Below, piece after piece: positions 13,364 through 23,000 of a stretch of 64,000 nt of DNA. Both the position numbers and the translations under genes were made by a program. The stretch is from Dissophora ornata (lineage: Eukaryota > Mortierellomycota > Mortierellomycetes > Mortierellales > Mortierellaceae). The notes under the pieces are model-generated. The model ran no database searches, was not told the origin of the DNA, and saw only the letters and a list, made by a program, of their open reading frames with translations. The DNA lies in contig MU616577.1 of assembly GCA_025201705.1 (NCBI GenBank), positions 45,175 to 109,174 on the forward strand, in the 5' to 3' direction. How positions within the stretch are numbered: position 1 is the stretch's first letter; each line of letters opens with the position of its first letter.

Positions 13364-14081
13364 CGGTCCTCAGTCTAAGGCGATCCACCAGCATCACCAC
13401 CGGCATCACCATCATCAGAACCAGAGCCAGAACCAGAGCCGGCGTCAACGTCCATTACAGTCGCGAGCTGCCAACAACGCAGCATCCAACTCGTCCACGC
13501 CACCAGCCCTTCCAGATCTGACGGGGACGGTCTTGATCCATAGTCACGAGATGGGTGCTGAGGTTGACAGTGGCGGTATCTTTTGGCCGCCCTTGGGCCT
13601 TTATGAGCACTTTGCCAATTGTATCAACAACTTGGCATGCTACAACAACTCGGTGATTCGTTCGGCTATGAAGTCGAGCGGGCTGTTCAAGATTCGTGAC
13701 AGTTTGATCGGGAAGTTGGGCAAGCTGGAAAGCCCTACTGCTGTGGCAACTTTTGGAAGCAATAATATCCATTACCCATTCAGTACAGCGGGGTCGCATC
13801 CCTCGCCTGTACTGAGTTCCTCTGGGTTTACACAGGACCAGTTTATCCACCGACCTGTATCGTCGTCATCGTCCTCGATATACCAGGAGTCGGACGGCAT
13901 CCTCCATGTCAACGGCCACAACGGCGAATATCCTGCAATGGCAAACAATAGCTCAAACAGCACTACCACCACTGGTCACAACCCCAGTTCCAAGAATGGC
14001 AGCAATCGCTCTGGTCGGAAACGTCCAAGTCAGCGACCAAGTCACACGGGACTTGGCCTAGGGCTGCCCTCTGTCATTTAA
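4242..14081 (+). CDS. Giant ARM / ConA-like protein related to BEACH proteins but lacking BEACH
   Basis: Eight exons: 4242-4333 (or to 4345), 4721-4888, 4995-5082, 5184-5337, 5437-7346, 7450-8262, 8368-8519 and 8612-14081; about 2,948 aa. The N-terminal two thirds are alpha-helical armadillo-like repeats broken by Ser-rich disordered segments. A concanavalin-like domain is encoded at about 10050-10900, with YFNFNGLNASL, GGYTFSVWVKV, WHHIVFVHHK and the GQAGKVHFLQGEW strand. More ARM-like repeats follow (about 11000-11950; VGLRVISNLLYKSPENIAQF). A charged coiled coil of EERQRQAEK type lies near 12850-13000. The tail has poly-Asn and His-rich tracts and ends GLGLGLPSVI. The ConA-plus-ARM order is that of neurobeachin, LRBA, Alfy and Lvs proteins, which act in vesicle traffic and autophagy. 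Those end in PH-BEACH-WD40, which is absent here, so function is uncertain. Confidence 0.8.
13328..13364 (+). repeat. (AAC)n trinucleotide repeat encoding poly-Asn
   Basis: About a dozen consecutive AAC units, in frame within the large BEACH-like gene, encode an Asn run. A His/Gln/Asn-rich stretch (HQHHHRHHHHQNQSQNQS) follows. It is a likely length-polymorphic coding microsatellite. Confidence 0.9.
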
Positions 14082-14261
14082 TTTTTGACCACCCCTCTCC
14101 CATTAACTTTAATTTCTGTTGTTTTTTTTTGTACGCTCTGTTTGATCTCCACTCTTCTCTTTTTTTTTTTTTTGTTCGTTCATTCGTCCCTATTAGCTTA
14201 CCTGCCCTAATTTATCAGTGTTATTTTTCCATAGTCGTAGCCATAATAACAATAATAACTA

Positions 14262-15213
14262 CTATGTCTCTCTGTCTTCGTGGGATGTTTGCATGTCGGG
14301 TTTTTGAGTGCACGACCCATACATGACACCTAGGCCGCGCTGGGCAGAGGCGTTTCCTTGGTTGGCGGCCTTCAGATACCACTCCATGGCCTTGGAATAG
14401 TCCCGTGGGACACCCTCGCCATTGGAGTACATGACACCCAGTTTATACTGGGCATTGGCCTGTCCTTGGTTGGTGGCCTTCAGATACCACTCCATGGCCT
14501 TGGAATAGTCCTGTGGAACGCCTTGCCATTAACGTACATGGCACCTAAGTGGGACTGGGCAACACCGTGTCCTTGGTCGGCGGCTTTCTGATACCACTCC
14601 ATTGCCTTGGAATAGTCCAGTAGAACACCCTTGTTATACTCATACATGATACCTATGCTGTACATGGCCGCGACGTGTCCTTGATAGGCGGCCTTCAAAT
14701 ACCATCCTCTTGCCTTGGAGTAGTTTTGTCGAACTTTGTCAATGTCGTACAATACGCCGAGGCTGCACTGCGAATTGGGATCTCCCTGATTGGCGGCATT
14801 TAAGTACCATCTTTTAGTGATATTTGTGGATGTAAGTGGTGTTGTTACGGACACACCGCCGGTTGGAATGGAAATCTCTGAAGGAACAATCTTGAGCTTT
14901 TTGACCAAGTACCTTTCGGCACTGTGCTTGGTGACTATCTGTGTGTGGATTTAAAGACTGTCGGTACTTAGTAGGCTGCCATGAATGAACTATGGTACTT
15001 GGGGCAACCACTCTGGTGTTAGAGGCGTAGTGATTCCCAGTACTTTTCTACGATCCTGTAGCGCCGTCTTGGTTCTTTCAAGTAAATTGGACATTGGTTG
15101 TTGTCGCAGAAAATGAATTTCTGTGCGTCTTGTACTCCGTGACTGACGACGATTGCGAGGTTCCCAGAGATTATTGACGATGCTGTGGAGTCAGCAGCTG
15201 AGTTTTTTATCAT
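14262..15213 (-). pseudogene. Sel1-repeat protein gene interrupted by a 1-nt frameshift
   Basis: On the minus strand five Sel1-like units are visible, with signatures such as RWYLNAANQGD, GWYLKAAYQGH, EWYQKAADQGH, EWYLKATNQGQ and EWYLKAANQGN, each followed by LGVMY or LGAMY and DYSKAMEW. The third unit runs out of frame at about 14525: AATGGC is followed by AAGGCGTTCC where the sister unit has GAGGGTGTCC. One missing base turns NGEGVP into NGKAFH and gives a stop 12 codons after the Phe. Restoring one base would rejoin repeats 4 and 5 to the frame. Upstream exons are less clear: one around 15019-15230 (IPGSTMIKNSAADSTASS), and a fragment near 15430-15510 reading RDDILMAFRDTLRIR. Sel1 repeats are protein-interaction solenoids. 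It could be a genuine pseudogene or a live gene with a sequencing error. Confidence 0.75.
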
Positions 15214-17632
15214 AGTAGACCCTGGAATAAGTATGTCATCCAGGACAACATTTCAGGAGTATGGAGTCGAAGGTGATGAAAACTATGTTGTAATTAAGTT
15301 AGGGCGAGTCAGTCAAGAGAACAAGGAGAAGTTGTAACATTCAACGGTGTGGTCTTTCAAATCAATAGTTCCTTGTCCATGAAAGTGCGCTTCGGTTTCG
15401 TATACGCAAGGTGTCTCTGAAAGCCATTAAGATGTCGTCTCTGAAAATAACATGATCCTCTGTACTTCTGTCCAAATGAGGCGGGATGCTGGCTCTGTCC
15501 TGCGGAGGGGTGGATATCTCGGAATACTATCATCGTGGATTGGTAGAAGTACCTGAGAATGTCTCTGGGGTTTAATCTGTGGCATGTTGTGGTGCAGATA
15601 TTAGGAGTTCTTCGGGCGAAGTGTGTATGGGAGCAACAGTGGAGGAAAAGGGAAGAGGAGTCACACTCAAAAGTCAAGGCGCACTGTTGATTTTGAATAC
15701 GTGCGCTTCTTCATGAAATCAGATGATCACGCGTCGTCGGAGGCAAAGTGTGGCAGTGTCACTGCAAAGTATGGACAAATCTCGTTCAACTTTTCTAACA
15801 ACGGCGACATAGAGTGCAACTGTAACGTAGAACAACGTAAGGGTGGAATTCGAGAAGAGGGCGTATGTACACTTGAGTGCTACCAAGGATTTGATCGGTA
15901 AACTGCAAAGGATCGATAGTCGTTAGATGGTTTTTGATGCATGCAAAGGTATATGGAGTTGACAGAATATCAGTGCACGGTTTGATGTAACTAGATACAT
16001 TGCTGCAACCGACACAAACGCAGACTGAGCAGATAAATGCGACATGGAACGAGGGCAAGACAAACTCATAACACAAGCGTGTCAGTTGTGCAATTTGTCT
16101 GGAGGGATGGTATTTTCGAAGAGATATAGTTGCGCGGGAGAAGAATCTATTTGACAATCGGCTTAGTCGGTGAGGGTCGTAGTCATGAAGTGGAGTCGCC
16201 CCTCTGTGGCTTTTTTTTTAACTTGAGCTGGTTGGACACTAAATGGTCATCCAAATGTCGGAAAGAGCCCGTTGATCAACAGCATTATGGGTCGAACTGC
16301 GGTCAGCACAAGCAAGACACCTGGACATGCAAAGCACTTTCAAACCATTCACTTGGCGCACAATCTCCGACTTTGTGAATCGCCGGTGCTTGTGTTTCCT
16401 AGCTTGCTCCCAAAGCTATTGCAAGTAAGTTAGCGGCTCTGTATGTTTCTCATCATCAAGCAGCTGTTCCTTCACTTTTACGAACCTGAACGATCTTATA
16501 TTAGTCAACAAAGCCGGTCACCGTCCTCCAATTTCTGGTGATCTATGCAGGAGGATACACTAATTCACCGCTATGGTTCAGGGGTGGACTAAGCGGGGGC
16601 AGCGAGAGTAGTTTCCTCCGTCGTGCTCCGTCGTTTTCTACGCCGCACGACGATACAGCACAAACTTACCTTCAGCTGGCCGTTTTGAACGCAGCTACGA
16701 TCTTCCACATCTGTTTGGGAATTCAGCGCATGATTATGGTATCGATCTGCGATGTCGCTCTTGGATATCCCATAGAACGGCCAGTAATGACTGGTTTCGT
16801 ACCAGGTCCGGGCGATACCTGCCTGGTACATTCTTTGTGCATTTAGTTTGGCAACGCCGATTCACTTGTTGCTTGCGCTGACTACACCAAAGCGCTTTAT
16901 CCAGGCAATCGCGTCTTGGTCAGGATGGAACGTTCGGGTTATGGTAAGGATTCTTTCGCAGAGGTGCAAGTGGGACGATTCGGCTTCGCTGTCGTCGGTG
17001 GGAGTTCCTTGTCTAGACCTTCAATCCAACAATCCCCTGTGGGAAAACTTTTGCCGCATGATTTTGTCTAAGCACAGAGAAATACTCCGTTGGGAAGTCC
17101 TAGAAAACCACAATGCGCCTTACGGCTCGCACTCATTAAGGACAGTATTCGTGTCTTTCGTAGTCATTCGCTTGCAGCCCCGGTCGTCAAAGGCAGCAAA
17201 CCCACCTGAAGGTATCCGTTGACTGTTCTTCAGTAATAGCCCCGAATTTTCATGGAGTCAAAGGGAGCCTATGAATTCAAGGACACGCTGCATAACTATG
17301 CATGACATCGCGTCCGCAGCGATAGCCGTTGGTGGCGGAACTGATGTTCTCTGTTCAAAACCTTAAAACAAATTCAGGGCGAAAATTTCCGCCCAGACAC
17401 GTGCACTGGGCAGACTGTTGCCGAGAAAGCATAAACATGCCCTGGCGTTCGCTGATAAGACCTGTTTGTCTCTCAAAACTCCATTCCCCATTCCTGCTAC
17501 ATGGAGTCACTGTGATTTCAATGGCTCGCCTCCATTGCAATTCCCACAGCAAGGGGGGGGGGACACTGACTAATTGTCGTGCTACATTTAACACAGCGCC
17601 CTGACAACCACATTTCGATACCGTTTTAGGGG
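15214..17632. other. Gene-poor stretch with possible degenerate minus-strand coding pieces
   Basis: No intact gene is supported. On the minus strand, about 15430-15510 looks like an N-terminal piece of the Sel1 gene. Between about 17000 and 16690 one frame reads plausible protein (CERILTITRTFHPDQDAIAW, then a TGA, then YQAGIARTWYETSHYWPFYG) up to a GTAAGT donor. Hydrophobic stretches follow near 16290 and 16070. These look like exons of a decayed gene, but I recognise no family. A run of eight G lies near 17550-17560. Confidence 0.3.
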
Positions 17633-17740
17633 GTGGGTATGGCGATTGATTTCATTGCAGGTCCTCATTGCTTCCGCTTATCTTCATCTCGCATCGTCAG
17701 TTTCCTTCATGCCTCTTTACTCTCCTTATCAGACCAGAAT

Positions 17741-18982
17741 ATGATTGACTCAATATTTTCGCATCAAGGACTCAGACGGAAAGGTCTCGTCACTATGGGA
17801 GGTCTTGTCTTGGTCAACATCATCGTCTGGATTCTTGCTGCGTTTGTTGCCAGAAAATATCCCTCTCTCTTGGGCTCTATGGCGTTGGCCTACACTCTTG
17901 GACTCCGTCATGCCGTCGACGCCGACCACCTGGCTGCCATTGATAACGTTACCCGGAAGCTGATGTATCAACAGTCGATCAAATCCCGAGCAGATGAGAA
18001 AGAAATCATGACTCCACCCGTCTGTGTCGGACTCTTTTTTTCACTTGGCCATTCCACAATCGTGATTATTGCTTCAATCGCGCTGGCAATCACGGCGACG
18101 GCGATCAAGGACAAATTTGAGGCCTTTGGCGATACAGGCGGGATTATTGGCACGTCAGTGTCAGCAGCATTCTTGTTCCTGATTGGTACCATCAACTTGT
18201 TCGTGCTATACCAAGTGGCCCAAGAACTACGAAGGGTTCACCGGACGGGCGAGTATCGGTACCAAGATCCCCTGAACGAGATGATGAATGGAACCGCCAC
18301 CAGCACGAACAATAACGACATCGGTGGCGATCCTGCCAGTGAGATTGACAAAGATCGCATCAGTGTAGCAGATGAAACCAAGATGCCTGCAGATGAACCC
18401 GAGGCGGCAGATGGACGCCAGGACTCCCGATTCCAACCCGGCGGACTCTTTGCCCGAATTTTCCGACCCCTGTTTAATCTAATCGATCGCAGTTGGAAAA
18501 TGTATCCACTCGGCGTATTGTTTGGATTAGGGTTCGATACTGCGACTGAAGTTGGCTTGCTTGGTATCGCGGCGACCAACGCTCAGGCTGGGTTCCCGAC
18601 CGCGATCATTCTCATTTTTCCAGCTCTGTTCACGGCCGGCATGAGTTTGATCGACACTTTGGATGGTATCATTATGGCCAATGCCTACGGCTGGGCATTT
18701 GTTAATCCCATCAAGAAACTGTGGTACAACTTTGTCGTCACACTCATGGGCGTTATCGTCGCCTTTGTGGTCGGCTTTGCGGAACTGATGGGACTACTGG
18801 CACAAAAACTCGATCTCGGAGGGCCTTTCTGGAACTTTTTCTCCAGTCTTAGCGATAATTTTGGCCTTATAGGATATGTGATCGTGGGCGCCTTTATTGT
18901 CACCTGGGCGTTTGCCGTTCTGTTCTACAAGTATGGTCCGATGAAGGATCTGGAAAAGAGAGTTGTGATTGTGAAAGTATAG
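17741..18982 (+). CDS. High-affinity nickel/cobalt transporter (NiCoT/NicO family)
   Basis: Single-exon gene, 413 aa from ATG at 17741 (MIDSIFSHQGLRRKGL). An in-frame ATG at 17633 would give 449 aa, but the added 36 residues come from pyrimidine-rich, leader-like sequence. The protein has about eight membrane segments. TM2 carries the family signature RHAVDADHLAAIDN, the H-x4-DH motif needed for Ni/Co selectivity, and LFFSLGHSTIVII and LGFDTATEVGLL are the other conserved NiCoT blocks. A hydrophilic acidic loop of about 80 residues with several Asp/Glu/Asn separates the two membrane halves, as in fungal members such as S. pombe Nic1. The expected role is Ni2+ (possibly Co2+) uptake at the plasma membrane, for example to supply urease. 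Absence of introns in this intron-rich setting is unusual but not unique. Confidence 0.93.
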   Translation: MIDSIFSHQGLRRKGLVTMGGLVLVNIIVWILAAFVARKYPSLLGSMALAYTLGLRHAVDADHLAAIDNVTRKLMYQQSIKSRADEKEIMTPPVCVGLFFSLGHSTIVIIASIALAITATAIKDKFEAFGDTGGIIGTSVSAAFLFLIGTINLFVLYQVAQELRRVHRTGEYRYQDPLNEMMNGTATSTNNNDIGGDPASEIDKDRISVADETKMPADEPEAADGRQDSRFQPGGLFARIFRPLFNLIDRSWKMYPLGVLFGLGFDTATEVGLLGIAATNAQAGFPTAIILIFPALFTAGMSLIDTLDGIIMANAYGWAFVNPIKKLWYNFVVTLMGVIVAFVVGFAELMGLLAQKLDLGGPFWNFFSSLSDNFGLIGYVIVGAFIVTWAFAVLFYKYGPMKDLEKRVVIVKV

Positions 18983-20080
18983 AGCTTTCCTGTTGTATAT
19001 AGTATAATTATTCATGTTACGATAAATCGGAAAAGCAGCTCGCTTCATTTCTCGCTTCATTTCTCGCTTCAGCCATCGCGGGGATATTTTGCTTGTAGGC
19101 TCTCTGTCTGTTTTGATTTGGACGCGACTCTGTCTTGGTTCGCGTTGTTTGAACTTTGCAGGGAGTGCCCACATTGCGATAAAGCACCAGATAAACATTC
19201 GTAAAATATTCAGGATCCAACGCCATGGCGACACCTTGGTTCTTCCAAAACGATCCCTGGGTCCATGAGGACCATCACCAAGCCATGCTAGAATGTGCGG
19301 GGGTCACTATTGTGCAGTAAACATGGGAATATATGGTACTTGGGTCTAGTGCGGAGAAGTTGAAAATATATCCCGGGCATGTGGTCGATTTGTCGCGGCT
19401 GCGGAAACGGACGCCAGGAGGTCGGAGTGGCGACAGAAGGTTCGAATCCCTTTATCGCTTTTGCAATTAGATTTTTCACGTGGCGGAGATTGTTGTGTTC
19501 ATTTTTTATTCCAGTGCCATGACGGACGACAGCTCAGTTGGGTAGTATGATCCCTACAAGCTTACACGCACTCGTAGGCACATCAACTATGGCGAGGGTG
19601 CTGTCTGCATTCTGGTAGACGTTATTTGACACCGTTTTAGCTATTGACAACGGGCAGTTGCTCGCTCATTTTCTGTCTTCGACGACAGGAATATATCTTT
19701 CAGTTGAGGCTATGTGATGAAACAAAGCCAAGGGTGATAAGGAAATTGGCATAATTTTAAGTTTCTCTCACTCCAGACGCATTTTGTCAGAACCTTCCAC
19801 TGGGCCAAAACTCACACTATGGAGTGAGCAAACGCGCTCCAAGACACTTGTCATTCGGCCAGCCCAAAACTGTATACAGGAGGGCGTGATTGTCATATCT
19901 TTACTCTCGTTCTCAGGATCCCACATTGCTTCATTACCTAATGCTTCGTTTATTAGGTTGTCTAACTTGCTCTGTTACCGAGCCATTTGTATTTTATCAT
20001 ACTCAAGAGAAACGAGGGCGCTCCGATGTATCCGTTGATACGCCTACAGAAACTCCCGGAGATGCTATATATTAACTTCT
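18983..20080. other. Intergenic region between convergent genes
   Basis: About 1.1 kb holding the 3' ends of the transporter and the BEM2-like gene. I see no supported exon. Two short stretches resemble isolated tRNA promoter boxes (about 19439 and 19532), but no tRNA folds around either. A tandem duplication of a Ser/Phe-like 12-mer (cttcatttctcg) occurs near 19043-19066. Confidence 0.4.
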
Positions 20081-23000
20081 CTATCCAAAGACAATTGTTT
20101 TTCTGTTTTGCTTCTTAGTGTTCTTCTCCTGGTCCCTATCAACTTTCTTGGGATCAATATCCATCGCTGTCGGTTGCGATGCCGTCAGAACCAATACATG
20201 ATCTTCCTCGCTCTCATCTTGCTCGGGTTCAGTCCTCCTTTCGCCATCATCTCCCTCCACTCGTCGTACTCCATCGCCCTCTATTTCCTCTCTCTCATAC
20301 TCGTCATCCTCCTCCTCCTCCTCCTCCTCGTCGCTATCTTCCAGGATCTCGGGGAACTCGCCAAGTCCTCCCTCCTCCTCTTCCTCTTCTTCTTCTGCTT
20401 CCTCGCCGCCTTCTTCATCCTCAGTATCAAACAACCAATGATATTGCAGAATCATGTTACGGACAATATTCTGCTGATGGCCCAGGTTTTTCATGGACGT
20501 TGCAAAGGAGCTGGCAGAAGTTCCGCCGGCGCGCAGGAGCGTGGGGCCAAAGACAATGGCGAGATTTGTGGCATACATGTGGTTGATTTCTTCGTAGTCT
20601 GTGATGCGCTCGAGGTGTTCGACGATCCTCTTGAGGAGGAGATAGTTGGGTGGGGGCAGCGTGCGGATCAGGTCCTTCATCGTGAGGAGACGTTCATCGT
20701 AATCCGCAAGAGCTGAGATAGATGATATAAAGATATGGCGACATAGCAATAAGCATGCGTGCGAAAATACATGCAAACAAAATAAATGTGCGCTCTTGAC
20801 AACTTACCAGATGCTGCAATCAGAGAGTCATAAAGTGCGCTGGTCATGACTCCCTCTGGCAACTCACGCAAGAACTGCTTCAGAGCGCCTGCGACGACGT
20901 TAATGTCTTTCCATTCATCGCTGTCCAAGTCGACATTTTGCGAACCTGCAAAAAACAAAAGTGAATAAGGAGATATGGAGTAAGAAAGCTTGTCTTCGCG
21001 AGCCGCCAAAACATATTGAACCACTGGTTTTGTTTTTTTAGAGCATACATACCAGAGTTGAAGCTGAGCCGCAGCTTATTAATTGCAGAAACAGCACCTG
21101 GGACGCGATAGATTCCAACCTCTTCTAGACCTACAAGGCGGTAAGTAATAGAAAACATAAGTATGTAGGTAATGAGCCAAAACAGCTCATGAACAACCAT
21201 ACAAAAGGAAAACAGTGGGATACACATCGTACCTCGCTTCTCGATCTCGGTGATGCACTTTTCGACAACTAGAGGAATATTCCCGCCACTCATCAAATGG
21301 CGCAACTCAACGCCGAAAACTGTGTCGGGCAAGGACAAATAGAGGTCACGATCAGCTAGTGGCCATCGTTACAAATACAAAAATATTTCTAAAGGCATCT
21401 GGTTTACTCACCAGAATTCCTGCTCTTGCGCTCACTTTCAACCGCCACTGGTATCTCATCCACTTGTCCTGCCGACTCTGACACGTTCTTGAGTGCCTCC
21501 TCACTGTCCAACAATGTCCTCCTCTTGGCCGTGGCCTCTGCTGCAGCCTCATTTAGGACCTTGATCCATTTGAGCATGTCATCATAGTCTAGTGCCTGCA
21601 GCAGCGATTGACCACCTTCTTCCGTCACAATTTTGAAGACAAAGTCGCGTTTGGTGTAGGTGTAGGCAACGGAGCAGGTCGAATTGATGAGGTTGACGAC
21701 AAGAGCTGGCTTGGGGCTCGCCAATGAGTAAACGCTTCCTGTCAGTGACGTCGACCTGGGTTGAATATGCAGTTGATGTGCTCCAAGAGCATCTACCACT
21801 CCACCGGCCCCAGTGGTTCCTCCCATAACTTTCCCACTGATGGCACTTCCCAGAGCCGTCGCATTGCTTACGGTCGTGGTGGCAGTGCTCCAAGAGCTGG
21901 TGATTGCGAGAGAGATGGGCCTCATGGCTCGCATGAGTGTCGATTTGAGAAGTTGGTTTTTGACCCGACTGCGGCTCTGCTCCAACTTGATTTGCTTCTC
22001 AAGGTTCTTGGCTTGCTCCTGTTGCGCCTTTTGGATCCTGCCTTGGGTATCTTTGATCTGCTTCTCTAGCTTCTCAAACTCCTTCTGATCCCGTTTCATT
22101 TTCTCTTGCTGCATGGCGATGAGTTGTGAAAAGATCTTAAGAGGTCGAGAAGATTTTCCTGAATTATTACCAGCGGTGGAGAGCTGACCCGTTGAACCGC
22201 CGCGTTGGCTTAGAGCTTCCCTCTGAGCGGCCTCTCGGATAACCCTCATGGAAAGGTTAGAACTAGGACCAGTCGACAGCCCAAGCCAAGAGGAGAGGTG
22301 TGTCGGTGCGCTTCGCATGTCGCGCATTTGGCCTTGACATCGAATGTAGACTTGAACGAGATCGTAGACATACTGCCGCTTGTCGAAATTAATGAGCTGC
22401 GGTGACTCGTAGCTCATGTCGCGGACGTAGCAGCATGTCTCCAGCATCCGCTCAATTAGCCAACCAATACCTGGGACTAACTTCAAATCGGCTATTGAGA
22501 CTGCAGCGCCCTGCGGCACAACCTCCCGCTCTCGCCGCGATGCCAGTACATCCTCTAATGTCTCGACAGATCCTCGCTGGCAAGACGACAATTCCAGCCA
22601 AACGCGTGTGTACGCCCTACTCTCTGGACTGGTCAAAGCACTCACAATGGCCTTCTCGACAAACGACGGCACGCCCGTACGCGGCAGCGGTTGAGGCTGA
22701 GGCTCTGAGGTTCTTGAAGGCGTTGATTTCGCTGAGTCGTCTCCGAACCGACTCATCAGCTGTCGACTCAACAAAATAATGTCCAGCATCTTTTGCACTC
22801 GATCAAGTCGGACGTCGTATGTGATACTCGGTGAGGCAATTTGCGAAATGACCCATCCTCGAATGACATGGTGAAGCTTGCAGAGGTTCTGTAGACACAG
22901 AGGCAGAGAACTCATGAGTCGCTCTCCGTTCCAGTGAGTGCCAGGAGCGCCGTTCCGTCGAATCGAAAAAAGCGTGTTGTGGATGTTTGTGATCAGCACA

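Noticed and set aside
17633..17740. Longer N-terminus for the nickel/cobalt transporter
   Set aside because: The sequence is pyrimidine-rich and leader-like, and the downstream ATG at 17741 gives a normal short cytoplasmic head. The longer form cannot be excluded without transcript data.
19430..19560. Sequences resembling tRNA B box (GGTTCGAATCC at about 19439) and A box (AGCTCAGTTGGGTAG at about 19532)
   Set aside because: They are in the wrong order on the strand and about 90 nt apart. The T-stem next to the first has mismatches and the D-stem of the second does not close. No acceptor stem pairs around either.
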